64,000 nucleotides of DNA, taken from positions 1 through 64,000 of the forward strand of contig CAZTDY010000014.1 of assembly GCA_964612295.1 (NCBI GenBank), in the 5' to 3' direction. The notes beneath the pieces are model-generated. The model was not told where the DNA came from. It ran no database searches and worked only from the letters and a program-made list of their open reading frames with translations. Positions 56,539 to 64,000 of the stretch are shown one piece after another; positions within the stretch are counted from its first letter, which is position 1, and each line of letters opens with the position of its first letter. The DNA comes from CAYQJL01 sp964612295 (GTDB lineage Bacteria > Eisenbacteria > RBG-16-71-46 > CAIMUX01 > WJJG01). The translations under genes and the position numbers were made by a program.

Positions 56539-59102
56539 ATGAACCTCGGCTTCGCTGGTGGCACAATCCGGTCTTCTGGGGCGGCGTGCTGGTCACGTTG
56601 ATCACGCAGGTGGTCTACCTCAAGACGCTGACGATCAGCTGCCCGTTCTGGGACAGCGGCGAGTTTATCGCCACCTCCTACGTGATGGGCATCCCGCACC
56701 CGCCGGGCACGCCACTGTACGTTCTGATCGGGCGCTTCTTCAGCCTGCTGCCGCTCTTTTCCGAAATCTCGGCGCGCATCAACTACCTGTCGGCGTTCGG
56801 GGCAACGCTCACCGCGCTGTTCACCTATCTGGTGATCGTCCGTTTGGTGCGGCGATGGGTCCAGCGCAACGCTACGGGCGTGGATCAGCTGATCGCGATC
56901 GGGGCGGGGGTGACCGGCGCATTCTTCTGCGCGTTTGGTCGCACGTTCTGGGACAACGCAATCGAGGCTGAGGTCTATGCCTTGAGCTCCTTCGTGATGG
57001 TCCTGTGCACCTACCTGGCGTTGTGCTGGGAGGAGTCGGGCCCCGCCGGGGGGCGCAACAACAACCTGCTCCTCCTGATCGGGTATCTCCTGTTCGTCAC
57101 GATCGGCATCCACATGGGGACCTTCCTGGTGGCGGTGCCGATCTTCGTCTTCGTTTTGCTCGTCTCCCCGCGCACGATGTTCCCGTGGGATGCGGGGGGC
57201 ACGGTCGCGCGGGTCGGGGTGATCATCGCGCTCCTTCTGGTGGCCAAGGTGGCCGGCATGGGGACGGTGATCGCGACCTCGCTCGCCATTACGCTCTTCC
57301 TGGCCATGATCGCCCACCGCGTGTGGAACGACGGGTTCAGGTTCCGGAATCTGGCCCTCTGGCTGGGCCTGCTGGCGATCGTGGGGCTGACCGTGCAGCT
57401 CTTCCTCATCGTAAGAGCGAATCTGGATCCCTCGATCAACGAGGCCGATCCCTACACCTGGGAAAACCTGTGGCTCGTGCTCTCGCGGGATCAGTACAAA
57501 CCGCCCGATCCCTTCCAGCATCGCCAGGCGCCTTGGGATATCCAGTTCACGAAACATTTTTGGCGGTACTGGGAGAACCAGTATCACCTGGGCTTCCGTC
57601 CGCAAGCCGTGGCCACGACCGTGCCGTTCCTGCTGGGGATCGTGGGGATGGTGGCCCACTTCATGAAAGACCGGATCGAAATCGCGAAGGGGAAGACCGA
57701 GCGTCCACTGGCCGGGGCTTTGCGCCTGTTGCGCGAACGACGCCGCTTCGTATTCGTCTTCCTGCTCATGTTCTTCACGACGATCTTCCTCGTCTTTTAC
57801 CTGAACTTCCGCACCGACGAGGTTCGCGACCGGGATTACTTCTTCGTGGCCGCCTTCCATTTCTTCGGGATCTGGATGGGGTTGGGGGCGGCTGCGATCG
57901 CCCACTGGCTGCGGGGGGAACCCCGGATCGAAGAGGGGCGGGTGCTCGAACCCTCAGGAGGGCGGCTCTTCGGGGTCGGGACCGTGGTGATCTTCTGCAT
58001 CCTCTCGATGCTGCCGGTTCGTCAGGGATGGCATGCGCACGATCGCTCGGACTTCCTGGTGGCGCGCGACTACGCGTACAACATGCTGATGCCGCTGGAG
58101 GAAGACGCGATCATCTTCACCAACGGGGACAACGATACCTTCCCCCTCTGGTATCTGCAGGAGGTGGAGGGGCTGCGCAAGGATGTGCGCGTGGTCAACC
58201 TGAGCCTTCTGAACACGCACTGGTACATCCGTCAGCTCCGGGACTACGAGCCGAAGATCAAGATCGGTCTGAGGGACGACGAGATCGATCAGCTTTACGG
58301 CTTCCGCACGCCGGACGGCGAGGTCGTGATGGTCAAGGACATCATGGTTCGCCAGATCCTGCGCGAGCATCTGGGCGAGCGGCCGGTCTACCTGGCGGTC
58401 ACGGTGCCCGATCAGATGAAGCTGGAGAAGAACATGGTGATGGAGGGACTCGCCTTCCGGTTCGAAACCGAGGAAGGGGAGCCAGAGAGGATCGATGTCG
58501 ACCGCACCTGGAAAAACCTGCGGGAGACCTTCCTCTACCGGGGTCTGCTCGATGAAGAAGGTTACTACGACCACTCGGTCTACAAAGACGAAAATGCGCG
58601 GAAGCTCATTCAGAACTACGTGGCCGCCTACGTGCGCGTTGCTCATCATCACCTGAGGAACCGGGATGATGCCCGCGCACTCGAGGCGCTCGAATATGCG
58701 CATCGCATCAACCCGGCCTTCCCCGGAGTGCTCTACACCCGCGGCTATCTGTGGTTGGAGCAGGAGCGGTACGCCGAGGCCCAAGTTGCCTTCGAGGAGC
58801 TGATCACGCTCGGCGACAACGCGCCCGAGGTGTTCCGGCTGCTGGGCAACGCCCTCGAAGGACAGAACCGGATCGGCGAGGCGGAGGCGATCTACCGGGA
58901 TGGCATCCGGGCCAATCCGGAGAAGTTCGACGCCTATCGCGTGCTGTTCTCCTTCCTGTGGGCGATGGGCCGGCGGGAGGAGGGGACTGAAGTCATCGAG
59001 GGTTGGCTGGCGCGCCACCCGGACGACGACCTGACCCGCCAGGCGCTTCAGGATTTGATCGATGCGCCCCCGGATTCGGGCGTTGGGATCGGACAGCCAT
59101 GA
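56523..59102 (+). CDS. DUF2723 (TMEM260-like GT-C) membrane protein with C-terminal TPRs
   Basis: An 859-residue polytopic membrane protein. The N-terminal PF11028-type region has about ten hydrophobic spans. WDSGEF (43-48) sits in the first external loop, the place of acidic catalytic residues in GT-C enzymes, followed by GIPHPPGTPLYVLIGR. A soluble middle part is followed by three to four TPRs (about 690-840). TMEM260, the animal homologue, is a protein O-mannosyltransferase acting on Ig-like IPT domains using dolichol-P-mannose. A Dpm1-like gene lies 3 kb downstream, so protein O-glycosylation is a reasonable inference. Confidence 0.85.
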   Translation: MENAMNEPRLRWWHNPVFWGGVLVTLITQVVYLKTLTISCPFWDSGEFIATSYVMGIPHPPGTPLYVLIGRFFSLLPLFSEISARINYLSAFGATLTALFTYLVIVRLVRRWVQRNATGVDQLIAIGAGVTGAFFCAFGRTFWDNAIEAEVYALSSFVMVLCTYLALCWEESGPAGGRNNNLLLLIGYLLFVTIGIHMGTFLVAVPIFVFVLLVSPRTMFPWDAGGTVARVGVIIALLLVAKVAGMGTVIATSLAITLFLAMIAHRVWNDGFRFRNLALWLGLLAIVGLTVQLFLIVRANLDPSINEADPYTWENLWLVLSRDQYKPPDPFQHRQAPWDIQFTKHFWRYWENQYHLGFRPQAVATTVPFLLGIVGMVAHFMKDRIEIAKGKTERPLAGALRLLRERRRFVFVFLLMFFTTIFLVFYLNFRTDEVRDRDYFFVAAFHFFGIWMGLGAAAIAHWLRGEPRIEEGRVLEPSGGRLFGVGTVVIFCILSMLPVRQGWHAHDRSDFLVARDYAYNMLMPLEEDAIIFTNGDNDTFPLWYLQEVEGLRKDVRVVNLSLLNTHWYIRQLRDYEPKIKIGLRDDEIDQLYGFRTPDGEVVMVKDIMVRQILREHLGERPVYLAVTVPDQMKLEKNMVMEGLAFRFETEEGEPERIDVDRTWKNLRETFLYRGLLDEEGYYDHSVYKDENARKLIQNYVAAYVRVAHHHLRNRDDARALEALEYAHRINPAFPGVLYTRGYLWLEQERYAEAQVAFEELITLGDNAPEVFRLLGNALEGQNRIGEAEAIYRDGIRANPEKFDAYRVLFSFLWAMGRREEGTEVIEGWLARHPDDDLTRQALQDLIDAPPDSGVGIGQP

Positions 59103-60055
59103 TCACGGCGCTGGTGACGGGGGCGGCGGGATTCATCGGATCGCATCTCTGTGCGCGTCTCCTCGATGAGGGGCACCGCGTCCGGGCCATCGACAACTTC
59201 GATCCCTACTACGATCGCACGCTGAAAGAGGAGAACCTGGCCGGTCTCCTGGATCGAGACGGGTTCGCGTTCGTCGAAGCCGACCTGCGCAGCCGTTCGG
59301 CCACCGAACTCCTCCAGGGTGTGGACTGGGTTTTCCACCAGGCCGCCCGCGCCGGGGTGCGCTCGAGCTGGGGGGCCGACTTCGAAGCCTATGTGGGTGC
59401 CAATATTCTCGGCACCCAACACCTCCTGGAAGCCGCCCGCGAAGTCCCGGTCGAGCGGTTCATCTACGCGTCCAGCTCCTCGGTCTACGGCGAGGCGGGC
59501 GAGGCGGTGGTCACGGAGGACACGCCGCGCAGGCCGCTCTCCCCGTACGGGGTGACGAAGCTGGCGGCCGAGGATCTGGCGAGCGCCTACAGCCGGGTCT
59601 TCGGGATTCCCGTTGTGTCCCTCCGGTACTTCACGGTTTTCGGTCCCCGCCAGCGGCCGGATATGGCCTTTCGCCGGTTCACGCGCGCCATTTTGACCGG
59701 GACGCCCCTGCCGCTCTTCGGCGACGGGGAGCAGCGGCGCGACTTCACCTACGTGGCCGACGTCGTAGAGGCCAACCTGCAAGCTGCTCTGAGCGGCCGG
59801 CCGGGCGGGGTCTACAATATCGGCGGCGGGGCCCCGGCAACGGTGCGGACCGTGATCGGGCTCTTAGAGGAGCTGAGCGGAAGGCAGGCGGTTATCGACC
59901 AGCAACCCGCCCAGCCCGGAGATCCCCGCTCAACGGCTGCCGACACGACCCGGGCTCGCCAGGAACTGGGATTCAAGCCCCGTGTCTCACTTCGTGATGG
60001 CCTGCTCGAGATGATCACCTGGATGAAACCCAGGCTGGATGCCGAATCGGAGTAG
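59099..60055 (+). CDS. NAD-dependent sugar-nucleotide epimerase/dehydratase (GalE-like)
   Basis: A 318-residue extended SDR: GAAGFIGS (8-15), SSSSVYGE, catalytic Tyr150 and Lys154 (SPYGVTK), and a C-terminal sugar-binding part with DGEQRRDFTYVADVV. It resembles UDP-glucose/UDP-glucuronate 4-epimerases; substrate not certain. ATG 59099 overlaps the DUF2723 stop by ATGA. Confidence 0.88.
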   Translation: MITALVTGAAGFIGSHLCARLLDEGHRVRAIDNFDPYYDRTLKEENLAGLLDRDGFAFVEADLRSRSATELLQGVDWVFHQAARAGVRSSWGADFEAYVGANILGTQHLLEAAREVPVERFIYASSSSVYGEAGEAVVTEDTPRRPLSPYGVTKLAAEDLASAYSRVFGIPVVSLRYFTVFGPRQRPDMAFRRFTRAILTGTPLPLFGDGEQRRDFTYVADVVEANLQAALSGRPGGVYNIGGGAPATVRTVIGLLEELSGRQAVIDQQPAQPGDPRSTAADTTRARQELGFKPRVSLRDGLLEMITWMKPRLDAESE

Positions 60056-60075
60056 GCCCGCGGCGCCCGAGGGGC

Positions 60076-60103
60076 TTTACCTCCGGCCAGGGAGGCGTAT
60101 GAT
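60076..60103 (+). promoter_or_regulatory. possible promoter before the GT2 gene
   Basis: TTTACC (60076-60081) and TATGAT (60098-60103) are 16 bp apart in the 80-bp gap. The -10 box is a good match. Confidence 0.4.
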
Positions 60104-60135
60104 GCCCGCATGGTGAACGCGGGTGAGGAAAGCCG

Positions 60136-61089
60136 ATGAACGAGACAACCGAACATCGCCGGGCAGTGGACCTCTCGGTTCTGGTGCCCGTCTACAATGA
60201 GGCCGAGAGCGTCGTCCCGCTCTGCGAGCAGCTCACTGGCGTGCTGCCGAAGGTTGCGGATTCTTACGAAATCGTATTCGTGGACGACGGCTCATCCGAT
60301 TCCACGGCGGCCCAGTTGGATGCCCTCGCCCAGACCGACGATCATGTGCGCGTCGTCTTCCTCAGGCGCAACTTCGGCAAGTCGGCCGCGCTGTCGATCG
60401 GATTCCGGGAGGTCCGCGGTGAGCGCGTGATCACGATGGACGGCGACCTCCAGGATGACCCCGCGGAGATCCCCGGCTTCCTGACCAAGCTCGATGAAGG
60501 GTACGACCTGGTCTCGGGTTGGAAGCGGGTGCGTCACGACCCGATCACGAAACGCTGGCCGTCAAAGCTCTACAATCGCGTGACGGCGATCCTCTCCGGG
60601 GTCCGAATCCACGACTTCAACTGCGGCTTCAAAGCCTACCGGCAGGATGTCGTGAAAAGCGTTCACGTCTACGGAGAGCTCCACCGCTACATCCCGGTGC
60701 TGGCGGATCGTCTCGGCTTCCGGGTGGGTGAGAAGGTCGTCCGCCATCATGCGCGACGATACGGTAGCAGCAAGTACGGCTCGGAGCGGCTCATCAACGG
60801 GTTTCTCGATCTCTTGACCGTGATGTTTCTGGGACGTTCCCGGCGCAATCCCCTGCACGTGTTCGGGCGCATCGGTGTGATCCTGTTCGGGGCGGGGATG
60901 CTGATCAACCTCTACATGTTGGCCGTGTGGATCAGGGAGAGTGCCCTGCGGGTCAGGCCGCTGTTGATCCTCGGCGTGATCCTGGTGGTCATGGCCGTGC
61001 AGTTCATTTCGATGGGGCTGCTGGCGGAGATGGTCGTCAGCAACCGGCAGGAAGACGAAGAGAAGATGGTCCGGCGGCGGATCGGCTAG
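60136..61089 (+). CDS. GT2 polyprenol-phosphate glycosyltransferase with two C-terminal membrane spans
   Basis: A 317-residue ArnC/GtrB-type enzyme: VLVPVYNEAESV, VDDGSSD, MDGDLQDDP (DxD at 102-104), FNCGFKAYR, then two membrane spans (about 240-262 and 275-300). Such enzymes load a sugar from a nucleotide onto undecaprenyl phosphate for use on the periplasmic side. The donor sugar is unknown. AGGAAAG precedes the start. Confidence 0.88.
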   Translation: MNETTEHRRAVDLSVLVPVYNEAESVVPLCEQLTGVLPKVADSYEIVFVDDGSSDSTAAQLDALAQTDDHVRVVFLRRNFGKSAALSIGFREVRGERVITMDGDLQDDPAEIPGFLTKLDEGYDLVSGWKRVRHDPITKRWPSKLYNRVTAILSGVRIHDFNCGFKAYRQDVVKSVHVYGELHRYIPVLADRLGFRVGEKVVRHHARRYGSSKYGSERLINGFLDLLTVMFLGRSRRNPLHVFGRIGVILFGAGMLINLYMLAVWIRESALRVRPLLILGVILVVMAVQFISMGLLAEMVVSNRQEDEEKMVRRRIG

Positions 61090-61145
61090 AGAACAGGAGT
61101 GGGGGCTTGCCGTCTGAGGTGAGGCTCCTCGCGGAAGGAGAAAAC

Positions 61146-62072
<927 letters not shown>

Positions 62073-62083
62073 AGGGCGGATGG

Positions 62084-62914
62084 ATGGGACATCCGGGTGA
62101 GACACAGAGAGGAACCGGCGGGGCCGCGACCGCCGGGCGCCACGGCCCGAAGGGGTTGGTGGTGGTGCCGACCTACAACGAGATCGAGAATATTCCGGAG
62201 TTGGTCGAGCGCGTCTTGGGGCAGCCCGCCTTTCTCGAGCTTCTGATCGTGGATGACAATTCGCCCGACGGCACGGCCGATCTCGTGGCCGAGCTCAAGG
62301 AGAAGGATGCGCGCATCCACCTGCTGCGCCGCCCGGGGAAACTCGGGTTGGGATCGGCCTACGTCGATGGGTTCCGCTACGGGCTCGAGCAAACCACCGC
62401 GGATGTGATTCTGCAGATGGATGCCGACTTCTCGCACAGCCCGGATTCCATTCCGAAGTTTCTGAGCAAGATCAGCGACTTTGACCTGGTCCTTGGTTCC
62501 CGTTATCTGCACGGGGTGACTGTGGTCAACTGGCCGCTGAGGCGGTTGTTCTTGAGTTATGGGGCGAACGTCTACACCCGGATCATCACCGGGATGCCGT
62601 TCAAGGATGCGACCGGTGGCTTCAAGTGTTTCCGTCGCGAGGTGCTCGAGGCGCTGGATCTCGGGAAGATTCGCTGCGACGGCTACTCGTTCCAAATCGA
62701 GATGACCTATCACGCCTGGCGGCAGGGGTTTCGGATTCGGGAGATCCCGATCATCTTCGCCGACCGGCGGGTGGGGATCTCGAAGATGAACAACAAGATT
62801 ATCTTGGAGGCGATCTTCGCGGTCTGGCGTCTGGCGCTCTCCAATCTCCTGCGCGGCCGCCCCGCCGAGCGCCCGCCGCAGCCGCTCGGTCAAGATCGAC
62901 CGGAGGCCGGCTGA
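62084..62914 (+). CDS. Dpm1-like polyprenol-monophosphomannose synthase (GT2)
   Basis: A 276-residue soluble GT2 enzyme: VVVPTYNEIENIPELV, VDDNSPDGTAD, MDADFSHSP (DxD at 113-115), GSRYLHG and the C-terminal GYSFQIEMTYHAW. These match bacterial Dpm1 homologues that make polyprenol-P-mannose. No membrane anchor is present. It could supply donor to the DUF2723 protein. The stop overlaps the next start. Confidence 0.87.
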   Translation: MGHPGETQRGTGGAATAGRHGPKGLVVVPTYNEIENIPELVERVLGQPAFLELLIVDDNSPDGTADLVAELKEKDARIHLLRRPGKLGLGSAYVDGFRYGLEQTTADVILQMDADFSHSPDSIPKFLSKISDFDLVLGSRYLHGVTVVNWPLRRLFLSYGANVYTRIITGMPFKDATGGFKCFRREVLEALDLGKIRCDGYSFQIEMTYHAWRQGFRIREIPIIFADRRVGISKMNNKIILEAIFAVWRLALSNLLRGRPAERPPQPLGQDRPEAG

Positions 62915-64000
62915 TGCCGGTGGTCTCGATCCTGATCGTCCACTTCCGTACGCCTGAACTTCTGGAGACCTGCCTGGGCCACATCGCCGCGGCCGGAATC
63001 AAGGTGCCTTCCGAGACCATCGTGGTCGACAATGCCCCTTTGGACGACGCGGCGGCGCACATCTGCGAACGATTCGGCGCGCGCTACATTCTCAATCGGG
63101 AGAACATCGGCTACGGCCGCGCGGTCAACCAGGGCATGGACGCGGCCCAGGGGACCTACTTCCTGATCCTCAATCCGGACGTCGAAGTTCGTTCCGGGAG
63201 CGTCGAGGCCTTGGCGGCGCATTTGGATGAGCATCCCGGGGCCGGATTGGTGGGGCCCAAACTCTTCAGCCCGGACGGATCGCTGCAATATTCGGCCCGC
63301 ACCTTCTACACGCTGAAGACGGTGCTCCTGCGGCGCACGTTCCTGGGGCGCGTGTTCCCCAACTCGCCGACCTTGCGCGAGCATCTCATGCTCGATTGGG
63401 ATCACAACGATGTGCGCGAGGTGGACTGGATGTTGGGCGGGGCCCTCCTGGTCCGCCGAGAAGCGGTGGACGACGTGGGCGGCATGGACGAGCGCTTCTT
63501 CCTCTACTTCGAGGACGTCGATTGGTGTAATCGAATGAAGCGCCGGGGCTGGCAGGTCGTCTACGTGTCCCACGCGGAAATGGTCCATGCTCACCAGCGC
63601 GCCAGCGCGCGCGGTTTCTTGAGTCCCGGCAAACGGATGCACATCGAATCCGCGTTGCGTTTCTACGAGAAGTGGAGCCTCGTCCTCTACCTGTGGAAGA
63701 AGAAGTCGACCGAGCTGCGGGCCACCGGGACGGTGCTGACCGACATCCTGGTGCTGTCGATCGCCTTTCTGGCCGCCTACTTCACGCGGTTCCTCCTGGG
63801 CACCTGGATTCCGGGATGGTCGGCCGCCAAGCCAGTCTTCGCGCTCAAAGTCTACGCGCGGTTCATTCCCTTTGCGGATCTGGTCGCGATCGGGACGTTC
63901 TATTTCCTGGGGCTCTACCGGGGTGAGGTGTGGCGGGACCGCTGGCGGGAGTTCCTGCAGCTCCTGAAAGGGATCTCCATCGTGTCGGTGGTCGTCATGG
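62914..64000 (+). CDS. GT2 rhamnosyltransferase-like domain fused to sugar-phosphate transferase membrane region (partial, runs off the window)
   Basis: The frame is open from ATG 62914 to the window end (362 codons). Residues 1-250 form a GT2 domain: SILIVHFRTPELLETC, VVDNAP, LNPDVEV (DxD-type NPD at 87-89), MLGGALLVRRE and FFLYFEDVDWCNRMKRRG, as in rhamnosyl or WcaA-type enzymes. From about 273, two or more membrane spans follow, with AYFTRFLLG and FLGLYRGEVWRDRW. This pattern is typical of the N-terminal membrane module of WbaP/PglC-like undecaprenyl-phosphate sugar-phosphate transferases or CapD-like proteins. The rest is outside the window. Confidence 0.82.
   Translation, partial: MPVVSILIVHFRTPELLETCLGHIAAAGIKVPSETIVVDNAPLDDAAAHICERFGARYILNRENIGYGRAVNQGMDAAQGTYFLILNPDVEVRSGSVEALAAHLDEHPGAGLVGPKLFSPDGSLQYSARTFYTLKTVLLRRTFLGRVFPNSPTLREHLMLDWDHNDVREVDWMLGGALLVRREAVDDVGGMDERFFLYFEDVDWCNRMKRRGWQVVYVSHAEMVHAHQRASARGFLSPGKRMHIESALRFYEKWSLVLYLWKKKSTELRATGTVLTDILVLSIAFLAAYFTRFLLGTWIPGWSAAKPVFALKVYARFIPFADLVAIGTFYFLGLYRGEVWRDRWREFLQLLKGISIVSVVVM

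Overview
The window is a GC-rich bacterial chromosome segment, densely packed and mostly on the + strand. It carries housekeeping clusters in familiar order, a propionate/methylmalonyl-CoA block, a 15.4-kb gene for a secreted giant protein, a riboflavin operon and the start of a glycan cluster. I see no insertion sequence, prophage, CRISPR array or rRNA. The giant protein ends in a FlgD/type-IX-like C-terminal domain with an NPFDP motif. It is followed by a PorV/UPF0164-like barrel fused to an OmpA domain. Together with a DUF2723 membrane protein carrying TPRs, this points to a Gram-negative of the FCB-type candidate phyla (Eisenbacteria-like lineages). That placement is inference; no marker gene in the window proves it.

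Layout. 1-12.2 kb: ruvB-queA-tgt-yajC, fmt-rsmB-PASTA-rpe, ffh, then rpsP-khpA-rimM-trmD-rplS-rnhB (DNA repair, tRNA modification, translation, SRP). 12.2-14.4 kb (-): a methyl-accepting chemotaxis protein with a dCache_3-like sensor and a C-terminal PilZ domain, split by a frameshift and sitting between rnhB and yraN. 15-23.7 kb: meaB, the small B12-binding mutase subunit and two acyl-CoA dehydrogenases on +; epimerase, large mutase subunit and carboxyltransferase on -; an enoyl-CoA hydratase on + from a divergent promoter region. 23.7-31.7 kb: tRNA-Leu, tig-clpP-clpX-lon (proteostasis), purA, tRNA-Lys.

31.7-50.1 kb: a 727-bp leader region, the 5139-residue secreted protein with many Ig-like modules and calcium-type DxDxDG motifs, the PorV-like/TSP3/OmpA protein and a small membrane protein. 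50.1-54.6 kb: FMN riboswitch with terminator, then ribD-ribE-ribBA-ribH-nusB. 54.6-64 kb: methyltransferase, GT4, DUF2723-TPR protein, two sugar-nucleotide SDRs (GalE-like and UXS-like), two polyprenol-phosphate-type GT2 enzymes, and a GT2 fused to the membrane part of a sugar-phosphate transferase, cut by the window end.

The most interesting material is the giant Ig-repeat protein with its PorV-OmpA neighbour. Others are the DUF2723/Dpm1-like glycosylation set, a kinase-less PASTA protein at the usual pknB locus, the PilZ-tailed chemoreceptor, a ClpP with an apparent Ser-His-Asn triad, and several conserved-looking hairpins.
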